Assembly (NCBI GenBank): GCA_023664775.1
Contig: JAMPEW010000003.1
Coordinates: forward strand, 1 to 64,000
Origin: Clostridium sp.
GTDB taxonomy: Bacteria; Bacillota; Clostridia; Lachnospirales; Lachnospiraceae
DNA length: 64,000 bases
Direction of reading: 5' to 3'
The position numbers and the translations under genes are program-made. Below are positions 17,540 to 25,943 of this stretch, piece by piece. Below the pieces are notes generated by a model that was given only the letters and a program-made list of their open reading frames with translations, was not told the origin of the DNA and made no database searches. The first letter of the stretch is position 1; each line of letters opens with the position of its first letter.

Positions 17540-18652
17540 ATGAAAAATAAAATCATAACTTTCATTTTTATATGCTATATTTTGTTCTTTGCGGTGGGTT
17601 CTTTGCTTGCAAAGGATAGGGCGTTTTCGGATATGGAAAACCGCGAGCTTGCGGCTATGCCAAGTATTAGTGGGAAAACGCTTGCGTCAGGGGAATTTTT
17701 TGAGGAGTTTGAAACCTATTTAAGCGATCAGATTATCTGCAAGGATTTTCTTATGAAGCTTAAGGTAAGCACAAATCTTGTGCTTGGACAGACAAAGGTG
17801 GAGGATGTTTTTTTTGGTGACGGCGGCATGCTGATACAGGAATATGTTAATCCATATAATCAGCTTGGAAAAAATATCGGGTACGTCAATGAATTTGTGG
17901 ACGCAAATCCTGAATTTGAATTTACTTGGCTGCTTGTGCCGAATGCATGTCTTATTTATGAGGACAGGCTTCCGAATTATGCGCAGTGCTATAATCAAAA
18001 TGAGGTTATGGCATATATTATCGGAACGGCATCTGATAAAATTCAGATTGCGGACTGTACAAGGGAGCTTATGGACGCAAGGGAGGAATATATTTATTAT
18101 AATACGGATCACCATTGGACCATGAATGGCGCTTATATCGGTTATGGGGTTTTATGTGAGGCTTTGTCGGTAGATGCCCTTTCTAAGGATATGTATGATA
18201 TAAGTGTGGCAAGCGACGAATTTCTAGGTACGCTTTATTCTTCAGCACCTACATTTTCCCAGGAGGCAGACAGCATAATTTTATATGAAAATCCCATGGG
18301 GGAATATGAGGTTACGTACTTAGATACTGGTGATGTGTCAGACAGCCTTTATAATTATGATAATCTTGCCATCAAGGATAAATATACCACATATCTTGAC
18401 GGAAACCATGCCATTATGAAAATAACAAGCAACAGCAAAAACAATGAAAAGCTGCTTGTCGTTAAGGATTCCTATGCACACTGTCTTTTGCCGCTTTTGG
18501 CAGATAATTTCAGTGAGATATATGTTGTTGACCTTAGATATTATCATCAGAGCGTAAGTGAGCTTGCAAGGACGGAGGGCATAGAGCGGATTGTGTTTAT
18601 CAACAATCTTGCATTTCTTTCTACTGACAATAATTTTTTGTGGCTGGAATGA
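17540..18652 (+). CDS. DHHW-motif (AlgX/AlgJ/SGNH-like) extracytoplasmic protein
   Basis: A 370-residue protein with an N-terminal signal/anchor helix (residues 3-22). The DHHW family motif is visible as YYNTDHHWTMNGAYIGYG near residue 190, and the late VVKDSYAHCLLPLLADNFSEIY carries the Ser of the SGNH-like fold (KDSYA). These proteins acetylate polysaccharide together with an MBOAT partner, as AlgX/AlgJ do for alginate. It starts 26 nt after the MBOAT gene, supporting a functional pair. The final 13 bases overlap an alternative upstream start of the next gene. Confidence 0.9.
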   Translation: MKNKIITFIFICYILFFAVGSLLAKDRAFSDMENRELAAMPSISGKTLASGEFFEEFETYLSDQIICKDFLMKLKVSTNLVLGQTKVEDVFFGDGGMLIQEYVNPYNQLGKNIGYVNEFVDANPEFEFTWLLVPNACLIYEDRLPNYAQCYNQNEVMAYIIGTASDKIQIADCTRELMDAREEYIYYNTDHHWTMNGAYIGYGVLCEALSVDALSKDMYDISVASDEFLGTLYSSAPTFSQEADSIILYENPMGEYEVTYLDTGDVSDSLYNYDNLAIKDKYTTYLDGNHAIMKITSNSKNNEKLLVVKDSYAHCLLPLLADNFSEIYVVDLRYYHQSVSELARTEGIERIVFINNLAFLSTDNNFLWLE

Positions 18653-18690
18653 ATAAAGCTGGGCTGATGTTCAAGATGGGAGGAAAATTT

Positions 18691-20040
18691 ATGAAGGATA
18701 AGTCAAAACGGCTTTTTGCTTTTTTACCATACATAATATTCGGTATTGTTATGATTTTTTATCATGTGGCGGGCTATGAGCTTTTGTATGATGATATTGT
18801 TGTGGCGGATAAAATGCCTGACACCTTTTCGGCGCTTATTTCAAATATTGATGTGCTTGCCTATGAAAATTGGAGCTCAAGAGTGCTTATCAATCCGCTT
18901 ATATGGATTATTTCTTTTTTTGGCGTTCCGGTGTGGCTTGTGCTTGACATTTTTATTATGCTTTTTCTGTTTTGGAGCATTAACCGATTGTTATTTCAGG
19001 GGAAGGACATTAAATTTACTTATATAACATTGCTTGTGCTTTTGTCTTTTCCATTTTATGTTGACGTGACTGTAGGCTGGGTTGTCACTACTATGACATA
19101 CCTGTGGCCGCTTGCGGCGATTCTTGCGGCATGCTTTCCAATAAGAAATTATTTTGACGGTAAACGGACAGGGATATTACAGGCGGTTTTAAGCGTTCTG
19201 CTTACGCTTTATGCAACAAATAAGGAAGAGCTTTCCGTTATGATGTTTGTCGTTTTCCTTACAATGTTTGTCATGTCAGTGAAGGAAAAGAAAATATCGT
19301 ATGTGTTTCTTATGCAGTGGATTGTATCGGCGGGTGCGCTGGTGTTTCATATGACGTCTCAGGATAATCAGGCACGGTCTGTAAGCAAGGGCGAAAGCCT
19401 CATGGTTTTGGATAAGGTAGAGCTTGGCTTTAGCGCAACAATTATACATTTGTTTGATAATTTCTCCTTTATGACGTTGTGGTTTGTGCTTTTGCTTGTC
19501 ATAGGCGTATGGGTTATATCCAAAAAGATAAGTCATATACTAATATCGATTATTCCACTTGTTGTTTGGATTATTAACTGCTTTGGGGAGGATAAGCAGT
19601 TTTTCGGCTTATATGACAGAAATATGTACAGCTTTGAATTTGCTGGTCCATTGTTTGTTTCAGAGGGAAAATATAATAGTCCGTCTCCTTGGATTTCGCT
19701 GCTTGTCGCCATAATTTTGATTGTATGTATCACGGCTTCGGTTGTATTTATTTTCGGAAGGGATAAAAGGACCATATTGCTTATAAGCCTTCTTGTAGGA
19801 GGCTTTGGGGGAAGAATGACAGCAGGCTTTGGCGAGCTTGGCTGGATGCCTCTTTCGAGAACCTTTACATTTTTCTATTTTGCCATGGCTATGATGATTA
19901 TGCTGATTGCATATGAGTGTGTCAATAAATTAAAAGCCCGCAAGCAGGATGCGCTTATCGGACTTTTGATAGGGATTGCCATGCTTTCCGTGGCAATTAA
20001 TATTATTATGCTTGGCATTGTGGATTTGGGGCTGGATTAA
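18691..20040 (+). CDS. Polytopic membrane protein (DUF6056-like), possible surface-polymer function
   Basis: A 449-residue protein with about 11-12 hydrophobic helices. The N-terminal soluble loop (YELLYDDIVVADKMPD ... NWSSRVLINPL, residues about 25-75) with acidic residues after the first helix is typical of GT-C-like and DUF6056 membrane proteins often found in polysaccharide loci. The start at 18691 has GGGAGGA six bases upstream; an in-frame ATG at 18640 inside the previous gene lacks this. It ends four bases before the convergent DUF1292 gene. A glycosyltransferase or polymer-handling role is inference from context only. Confidence 0.6.
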   Translation: MKDKSKRLFAFLPYIIFGIVMIFYHVAGYELLYDDIVVADKMPDTFSALISNIDVLAYENWSSRVLINPLIWIISFFGVPVWLVLDIFIMLFLFWSINRLLFQGKDIKFTYITLLVLLSFPFYVDVTVGWVVTTMTYLWPLAAILAACFPIRNYFDGKRTGILQAVLSVLLTLYATNKEELSVMMFVVFLTMFVMSVKEKKISYVFLMQWIVSAGALVFHMTSQDNQARSVSKGESLMVLDKVELGFSATIIHLFDNFSFMTLWFVLLLVIGVWVISKKISHILISIIPLVVWIINCFGEDKQFFGLYDRNMYSFEFAGPLFVSEGKYNSPSPWISLLVAIILIVCITASVVFIFGRDKRTILLISLLVGGFGGRMTAGFGELGWMPLSRTFTFFYFAMAMMIMLIAYECVNKLKARKQDALIGLLIGIAMLSVAINIIMLGIVDLGLD

Positions 20041-20043
20041 GCT

Positions 20044-20343
20044 TTAAGCAAGCTCGTTAAATTCCTCCTCGTCCAAAAGCTCATCAAAGGCATCTGCGGC
20101 GGCCTCGTATTCCTCCTCGTCCTCAATGGGAGTAAGCTCCACGTCATCGCCTGCAAGCTCCTTGTAGCGGTAGAGGAATACCTCGTTTTCCTCATAGCCC
20201 TCAATTACCTTGTCAGGCAGCAGTGCAATGTATTCCCTGCCTCCAGCAGGGTAGATTGCGATTACGTCACATTCAAGCTTTGTGCCGTCATCAAGGGTCA
20301 TCGAAACCTTTGGCTCATCAAATTCTTCGTTATTATTTTTCAT
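20044..20343 (-). CDS. DUF1292 family protein
   Basis: A 99-residue, strongly acidic small protein of the DUF1292 family (YrzB-like). Seen: VSMTLDDGTKLECDVIAIYPAGGREYIALLP, then EVFLYRYKELAGDDVELTPIEDEEEYEAAADAFDELL. Function is unknown across Firmicutes. Its start is set by AAAGGA seven bases upstream of the ATG, ignoring 12 codons of open frame before it. Transcribed toward the membrane protein with only three bases between the stops and no terminator visible. Confidence 0.9.
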   Translation of the reverse strand: MKNNNEEFDEPKVSMTLDDGTKLECDVIAIYPAGGREYIALLPDKVIEGYEENEVFLYRYKELAGDDVELTPIEDEEEYEAAADAFDELLDEEEFNELA

Positions 20344-20409
20344 TACATAATCCTTTCTTAGAATATTCATAATAAGCATGAAGTTTTATGGTATGTGCAT
20401 AAATGAGAC

Positions 20410-20438
20410 TTTCCATAAAATGTTAAATAGTGTATAAT
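20410..20438 (+). promoter_or_regulatory. Putative promoter of the ABC exporter pair
   Basis: TTTCCA (20410-20415), 17 nt and a perfect TATAAT (20433-20438) lie 87 nt before the first exporter gene. Confidence 0.65.
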
Positions 20439-20524
20439 CTTAGTTTAAGTGATGTTTTGTATAATGTCAACTTTGAGGGGAAAATAAACATCAGCATAAA
20501 AATAGAAAAATGGAGATTTAGAGT

Positions 20525-22315
20525 ATGAAGCAGATTATGAAGTATTTTAAAAACTATAAGGTTAAAGCAGTGCTTGCGCCTCTTTTTAAAATGCTTGAGG
20601 CAAGCTTTGAGCTTTTGGTGCCGCTCGTTATGGCAAATATTATTGATATTGGCATTAAGAACGGCGATAAGCCTTATATTTACAAAATGGCACTGCTTAT
20701 GATTGGGCTTGGGCTTATCGGTCTTGCCTGCTCGATTACGGCACAATATTTTTCAGCAAAGACAGCAATGGGCTTTGGCAAGGAGCTTAGATATGATTTG
20801 TTTCGTCATATTGAGTCGCTGTCTTATACAGAGATAGATGAAATCGGCTCCTCAACCCTGATAACAAGAATGACAAGCGATGTAAATCAAATTCAGACAG
20901 GCGTAAATATGTTTCTAAGACTGTTTATGCGGTCCCCATTTATTGTGTTTGGTGCGGCGATTATGGCATTTACGGTAGATGCTCACGTGGCAAAAATATT
21001 TCTTATTACACTTCCTGTGCTTATCATTATCGTATTTGGCATTATGTTTATCACAATACCGCTTTATAAAAAGGTTCAGGCAAGGCTTGACAGCGTGCTT
21101 TTAGCCACAAGGGAAAATCTTTCGGGCGTAAGGGTGATTCGTGCCTTTAATCAGGAGGAGAATGAGAAGGATGATTTTTGCGGGAAAACAGAGCTTCTCA
21201 CGAAGGAACAGATTTTTGTAGGGAAAATATCATCATTTTTAAATCCACTCACTTATGCGGTTATCAATCTTTCCATTGTTGCAATTATATGGCTTGGCGC
21301 AGGCAGGGTAGAGGAAGGGCTGCTTTTGCAGGGCTCCGTGTATGCCCTTGTAAATTATATGTCACAGATATTGATTGAGCTTGTTAAGCTTGCAAATCTT
21401 ATCATTACCGAGACAAAGGCTGTTGCCTGTGCAAATCGTGTGGGTCAGGTGTTTCTCACAAAAAGCTCACAGCTCTATCCTGATGCAGCGGAAGCTGATC
21501 GGACAGGAAAACAGGCAGACAGCGACATTAAGGTTCAGTTTGTCAACGCAGGGCTTACTTACAAGAATGCAAAGGAGCCGTCCATAGAGGGCGTAAATCT
21601 TGAGGTGAAAAAGGGAGAAACAATCGGCATTATCGGAGGCACAGGCTCAGGAAAGAGTACATTTGTCAATCTGATTCCAAGATTTTATGACTGCACCGAG
21701 GGTAAGGTGCTGATTGACGGTATCGATGTAAAGGATTATCCGAAGGAGGAGCTGATAGAAAAAATTGGAATTGTTCCCCAGAAGGCAGTGCTTTTTTCCG
21801 GCTCGATAGAGGATAATATGAGGTGGGGAAAGGCGGATGCAAGTGAGGAGGACATAAACCTTGCACTTGAAATCGCACAGGCTAAGTCCTTTGTCAGTGA
21901 AAAGGACGGTGGTATTAAGTTTTTGCTCAATCAGGGGGCAAAAAATCTTTCAGGCGGACAAAAGCAGCGTCTTACAATAGCGAGGGCACTTGTTAAGAAG
22001 CCGGAAATCCTTATACTTGACGATAGCTCCTCTGCGCTTGATTATGCTACGGACGCAGCGCTTCGTATGGCGATTAAGGAAAAAACAGATAATACGACGG
22101 TATTTATCGTGTCACAGCGCTCCTCATCAATTATGTATGCCGATAAAATTCTCGTGCTTGACGACGGTCAGATTGTCGGCATGGGAACACATGACGAGCT
22201 GCTTGCTTCCTGTGAGGTTTATCAGGAAATATGTTCGTCCCAAAACAAAGCCAAGGATGACGGGGAAAACAAAGAGGCAGCCGATGCCGACCTTGAAAGC
22301 GGGGTGTTTGCATAA
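20525..22315 (+). CDS. Heterodimeric ABC exporter subunit A (degenerate ATPase site)
   Basis: A 596-residue half-transporter: six membrane helices in residues about 15-300, then an ABC ATPase. Walker A GGTGSGKST, signature [15 protein letters not shown] and D-loop are intact, but the Walker B catalytic Glu is Asp (ILILDDSSSALD) and the switch His is Gln (VFIVSQRSS). This is the pattern of the subunit that contributes the non-hydrolysing site in heterodimeric exporters such as TM287/288 and BmrCD. The stop overlaps the next start (TAATG). Substrate unknown; drug or lipid export is typical of the family. Confidence 0.94.
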   Translation: MKQIMKYFKNYKVKAVLAPLFKMLEASFELLVPLVMANIIDIGIKNGDKPYIYKMALLMIGLGLIGLACSITAQYFSAKTAMGFGKELRYDLFRHIESLSYTEIDEIGSSTLITRMTSDVNQIQTGVNMFLRLFMRSPFIVFGAAIMAFTVDAHVAKIFLITLPVLIIIVFGIMFITIPLYKKVQARLDSVLLATRENLSGVRVIRAFNQEENEKDDFCGKTELLTKEQIFVGKISSFLNPLTYAVINLSIVAIIWLGAGRVEEGLLLQGSVYALVNYMSQILIELVKLANLIITETKAVACANRVGQVFLTKSSQLYPDAAEADRTGKQADSDIKVQFVNAGLTYKNAKEPSIEGVNLEVKKGETIGIIGGTGSGKSTFVNLIPRFYDCTEGKVLIDGIDVKDYPKEELIEKIGIVPQKAVLFSGSIEDNMRWGKADASEEDINLALEIAQAKSFVSEKDGGIKFLLNQGAKNLSGGQKQRLTIARALVKKPEILILDDSSSALDYATDAALRMAIKEKTDNTTVFIVSQRSSSIMYADKILVLDDGQIVGMGTHDELLASCEVYQEICSSQNKAKDDGENKEAADADLESGVFA

Positions 22316-24087
22316 TGTCAGAACGTAAAAAAACAAAGAGCAGGGCGGATTACGGAAATAAGGCGGTAATTGGAAGAATACTGAAGCATATTAAGCGGTA
22401 CCGTGTTCTTGTTGTGCTGTCCTTTATCTGTGCGGCAATATCCGTTGCAGCAACCCTGTATGCGCCGATTTTGACGGGTAATGCAATCGACCTGATTGTA
22501 GAGGCAGGAAAGGTTGATTTTGAGGGCATCAAGGGAATTATTAAAACCTTTATCATTGTGATAGCTGTAACTGCCGTTTCACAGTGGTTTATGAATATTA
22601 TAAACAATCATATCACCTATCATGTTGTAAGGGACGTGAGGGATGAGGCATTTTGTCATTTGCAGAAGCTTCCTCTTTCCTATATTGACTCACACAAGCA
22701 TGGTGACATCGTAAGCCGTATTGTGGCGGATATAGACCAGTTTGCAGACGGGCTTCTTATGGGATTTACACAGCTTTTTACGGGCATTGTGACAATAGGC
22801 GGAACGCTGATATTCATGATGACAATTAATGTTCCAATTGCTCTTGTGGTTGTTGTGCTTACGCCGGTTTCCCTTTTTGTTGCCGCATTCATTGCAAAGA
22901 GAACCTATAAGCTTTTCAGAAACCAGTCGGAAACAAGGGGCGAAATGACCTCCCTGATTGATGAGATGGTGGGGCAGCAGAAGATTGTTCAGGCATTTGG
23001 CTATGAGGACGATGCGTTAGAGCGTTTTGAGGTTATTAATGACAGGCTTGAGAAGGACAGCATGAATGCTACGTTTTATTCTTCTCTTACAAATCCCTGC
23101 ACAAGATTTGTAAATAGTCTCGTTTATACTGCCGTGGGTATCATTGGGGCGCTTTCGGCAATCAGGGGACGGCTTTCCATCGGACAGCTTACCTGTTTCC
23201 TCAGCTATGCCAATCAGTATACAAAGCCCTTCAATGAGATTTCAAATGTTGTGACGGAGCTTCAAAATGCAATTGCATGCGCTGCAAGGGTATTTGAGCT
23301 TATCGATGAGAATTGCGAGATTGCTGAGGATGCAGACGCTGTAGTTCTTGAAAATCCGTCAGGTGAGATAAAAATAGAAAATGTGGCATTTTCCTATGTG
23401 CCTGACAGAGAGCTGATTACAGATTTAAGCCTTGACGTAAAACCTGGCATGAGGGTCGCAATTGTTGGACCTACAGGCTGTGGAAAGAGTACCCTCATTA
23501 ATCTTTTAATGAGATTTTATGACGTTGACAAGGGGGCAATATCTGTTGACGGTACAAATATAAAGCATTTGACGAGAGCGTCCCTTAGGGACGGATATGG
23601 AATGGTGCTTCAGGAAACCTGGCTGAAATCAGGGTCAATAAAGGAAAATATTGCATATGGAAAGCCTGACGCAACGGACGAGGAAATCATAGAGGCAGCA
23701 AAGAAGGCACATTCCCACAGCTTTATCAAAAGGCTGCCGCAAGGGTACGATACGGTTATTACGGAGGATGGGGGCAATTTGTCCCAAGGTCAGAAACAGC
23801 TTCTTTGTATTACAAGAGTTATGCTTTTGATGCCGCCTATGCTGATACTTGACGAGGCAACCTCCTCCATAGATACGAGAACGGAAATAAGAATACAGAA
23901 GGCATTTAACAAGATGATGGAGGGCAGGACAAGCTTTATTGTAGCCCACAGGCTTTCCACAATCCGTGAGGCTGACGTAATACTTGTCATGAAGGACGGA
24001 AATATTATAGAGAAGGGCTCGCACAAGGAGCTGCTTGCAATGAATGGCTTTTACAGTAATTTGTACAATGCACAGTTTGCACATTAA
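22315..24087 (+). CDS. Heterodimeric ABC exporter subunit B (canonical ATPase site)
   Basis: A 590-residue half-transporter partnered with the preceding gene. Six N-terminal membrane helices (about 25-315) precede the ATPase with Walker A GPTGCGKST, Walker B MLILDEATSSID with the catalytic Glu, and the switch His in VAHRLSTI. Its signature is LSQGQKQLL, a Q variant at the place where heterodimeric exporters are often degenerate; since each signature faces the partner's Walker A, this matches one impaired composite site. A one-base overlap implies coupled translation. No regulator is adjacent. Confidence 0.94.
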   Translation: MSERKKTKSRADYGNKAVIGRILKHIKRYRVLVVLSFICAAISVAATLYAPILTGNAIDLIVEAGKVDFEGIKGIIKTFIIVIAVTAVSQWFMNIINNHITYHVVRDVRDEAFCHLQKLPLSYIDSHKHGDIVSRIVADIDQFADGLLMGFTQLFTGIVTIGGTLIFMMTINVPIALVVVVLTPVSLFVAAFIAKRTYKLFRNQSETRGEMTSLIDEMVGQQKIVQAFGYEDDALERFEVINDRLEKDSMNATFYSSLTNPCTRFVNSLVYTAVGIIGALSAIRGRLSIGQLTCFLSYANQYTKPFNEISNVVTELQNAIACAARVFELIDENCEIAEDADAVVLENPSGEIKIENVAFSYVPDRELITDLSLDVKPGMRVAIVGPTGCGKSTLINLLMRFYDVDKGAISVDGTNIKHLTRASLRDGYGMVLQETWLKSGSIKENIAYGKPDATDEEIIEAAKKAHSHSFIKRLPQGYDTVITEDGGNLSQGQKQLLCITRVMLLMPPMLILDEATSSIDTRTEIRIQKAFNKMMEGRTSFIVAHRLSTIREADVILVMKDGNIIEKGSHKELLAMNGFYSNLYNAQFAH

Positions 24088-24187
24088 GGCTGCAAATGGA
24101 ATAGATGAGTAAAGAACTACAAATATCGCCTTTCATTCTGCAAAAATCGACATACCCATTTTTTGTAAATTTTTTTGTGTTATCCTA

Positions 24188-24205
24188 TTAGAAATTTATT
24201 TCTAA
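24188..24205. promoter_or_regulatory. Perfect inverted repeat, possible operator
   Basis: TTAGAAA (24188-24194) and TTTCTAA (24199-24205) are perfect inverted arms around TTTA, just upstream of and touching the AAAGGAGG ribosome site. It could be an operator for the helix-turn-helix protein encoded next or an RNA hairpin controlling its translation. Confidence 0.45.
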
Positions 24206-24219
24206 AGGAGGAATTTACA

Positions 24220-24333
24220 ATGAATGACAAGGCGGTAAACGAGTGGCTTAAGGAGCACAAAATTGTTATGGAGGAGAGCTTTGTGGATATGCTTCGCATG
24301 TATGCGTATATGCTTAAAAAAAGTATCACTTAA
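24220..24333 (+). CDS. 37-codon ORF, probable N-terminal part of the following regulator (frameshift)
   Basis: A short ORF encoding 37 residues (MNDKAVNEWLKEHKIV..., all helical) with an excellent ribosome site, AAAGGAGG at 24204-24211. Its reading frame ends after a run of seven A residues (24316-24322). Shifting to the -1 frame at this run, as an extra A would do, continues as KKYHLKHLEEAYSMLGCNK and joins the next ORF without a stop, restoring one helical protein of about 210 residues. It is therefore either half of a frameshifted gene, a slippage-controlled gene, or, less likely, an independent small protein. Confidence 0.6.
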   Translation: MNDKAVNEWLKEHKIVMEESFVDMLRMYAYMLKKSIT

Positions 24334-24356
24334 AGCATTTGGAGGAGGCTTATTCC

Positions 24357-24869
24357 ATGCTTGGCTGTAACAAGGTGGATGTCTCACGCTGGACATATAA
24401 TCCATGCAGCACACATGCATTAGTAAAAAATAAAAAGCTTGAAGCAGTCAGGAGGATAAAAAATTATCTTGGACTGGATTTTGAGGAAGCGGAACGCTTG
24501 GCAAATAGGGCAGGTTTATCATTTTGCAATAGACAAAATTGCTTGGTAGACCTGCTTTTTTCTTATGAGGGAAAACTAGGTGCGCTTGCAGCAAAAAGTC
24601 AGATTAGTGAGAGGATGCTGCAATATTACAAAAAGGGAATGACACCTACAAAGCAGGCATTGCTTGCAATCGGTATTTCACTAGGCTTAGGTGTAGGTGA
24701 TATAGAAGGGCTGCTTAAGGAACATGGCTTTTGTCTGTCAAAAAGTTTGCCAAATGATTTGGTTGTGCTTTGGGGCTTTGATAAGCTTAACCGAGACAGT
24801 CTTTTTCTGTATAAAATAAATGAAATTCTTTCGGATTTGGAGCTTCCGCTGCTTATGACAAAGCAGTAG
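24357..24869 (+). CDS. HTH-type (XRE-like) regulator, probably C-terminal part of a frameshifted gene
   Basis: A 170-residue product if translation starts at the ATG (GGAGGAGG eight to nine bases upstream). It has two helix-turn-helix-like stretches: CNKVDVSRWTYNPCSTHALVKNKKL near the start and LAAKSQISERMLQYYKKGMTPTKQALLAIGISLGL in the middle, the latter like a phage-repressor fold. The C-terminal HGFCLSKSLPNDLVVLWGF resembles a family recalled from Lachnospiraceae whose function is unknown. The upstream GGAGGAGG also encodes Glu-Glu-Ala in the open frame, so internal initiation may be accidental. See the 37-codon ORF and finding. Confidence 0.65.
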   Translation: MLGCNKVDVSRWTYNPCSTHALVKNKKLEAVRRIKNYLGLDFEEAERLANRAGLSFCNRQNCLVDLLFSYEGKLGALAAKSQISERMLQYYKKGMTPTKQALLAIGISLGLGVGDIEGLLKEHGFCLSKSLPNDLVVLWGFDKLNRDSLFLYKINEILSDLELPLLMTKQ

Positions 24870-24995
24870 GGGGTTAAGGTTACACTTTGTTTCGTTACGG
24901 CAGAATTGTAATTGATTATAATTGAGAAACAGTCGGATGATTTTAAGGCGGTAGGTGTACGGAAACAAATTTTTATGAAAGGAAAGGAATAAGAT

Positions 24996-25769
24996 ATGTC
25001 AGTATTAAGAGATGTTATTCACAAAGCCGACAGTCAGCCGGGAATGACGAAGGAAATAAAGGAAACCCTCAATTTGCTCTATGAGCTGTCAGAGCAGAAG
25101 GCAAAAAATTTTGAGTCGGATATTGACAGCTCCCTCAGGTCAGCAGGCACAACCGAAAACCAAACAGTGCCGACGAAGTTTAAAATGGCAAGCCATCAGG
25201 AAATCCGTGTTACAACTGAAAAAACACCAGATACGGATATTATCACCGGAATAGGAAACAGCCTAAAGGAGATTTTAACGGGGACAAAGGATTCCATAAT
25301 CGGAGGGCTTACAGATTTAATTAACACAAGCTTAAAGGTCGTATTAGGCGCAGGAGAGGGAGAGGAGCGTATGCAGCGTACTTACTACATTGCTACGGAT
25401 GGCATGTCAATTGTAAGGCTGGATCTTATTTGCTGGTCGAGACATATAACAGCGTCAGGCATTACAAAATATGCAGAAAAAAGTCTTGTGTGCGCTGCAG
25501 TTAAATCCAGTGTTGACCTGGAAAAGCTTGACTTCAACAGCTTTTTAAGTGCATATAATGCGCAGCTTGTACGCTGCAAGTTTAAGGACGATGAGCTGAT
25601 GGAGGAGATAAAAAACGCAAGGAGTATATATGATACACTGTGTGGTAAAAATACGCTAAAGGCAGGCATTGCTTCTGCAAATGCTTCTATATTACCTGAT
25701 CAGAATGCTAAATTTGATAATATTATTTCAAATGTCTGCAATTCTGTGAAAACACAGTGGCCTAATTAA
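24996..25769 (+). CDS. Hypothetical protein, no recognised family
   Basis: A 257-residue soluble protein with GGAAAGGA eight bases before the ATG. The N-terminal 100 residues are helical and polar; residues about 80-118 (ITGIGNSLKEILTGTKDSI, then GGLTDLINTSLKVVLGAG) form a glycine-punctuated amphipathic stretch that could lie on a membrane; the C-terminal half is mixed. No signal peptide or catalytic motif is evident. It follows the frameshifted regulator by 126 nt on the same strand and ends at a strong terminator. I do not assign a function. Confidence 0.65.
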   Translation: MSVLRDVIHKADSQPGMTKEIKETLNLLYELSEQKAKNFESDIDSSLRSAGTTENQTVPTKFKMASHQEIRVTTEKTPDTDIITGIGNSLKEILTGTKDSIIGGLTDLINTSLKVVLGAGEGEERMQRTYYIATDGMSIVRLDLICWSRHITASGITKYAEKSLVCAAVKSSVDLEKLDFNSFLSAYNAQLVRCKFKDDELMEEIKNARSIYDTLCGKNTLKAGIASANASILPDQNAKFDNIISNVCNSVKTQWPN

Positions 25770-25801
25770 AAAGCTCCATTTTAAATAATCATTCCGGCTG
25801 A

Positions 25802-25859
25802 AAAAGAGCGGAGGAATATACGGTTTACAGGACTGTATATGCCTATCGCTCTTTTGTTG
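25802..25859 (+). terminator. Rho-independent terminator after the unknown gene
   Basis: AAAAGAGCG (25802-25810) pairs with CGCTCTTTT (25847-25855); within it AGG/CCT and ATATAC/GTATAT also pair. T residues follow. It lies between converging genes and may serve both. Confidence 0.85.
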
Positions 25860-25943
25860 TTTTGAGATGGAAAGATATGGTTCTATAGTAATCGACAACC
25901 GTTTGTGATAAAATTATATTTTAATGTTAAAGGTTGTCAAATG

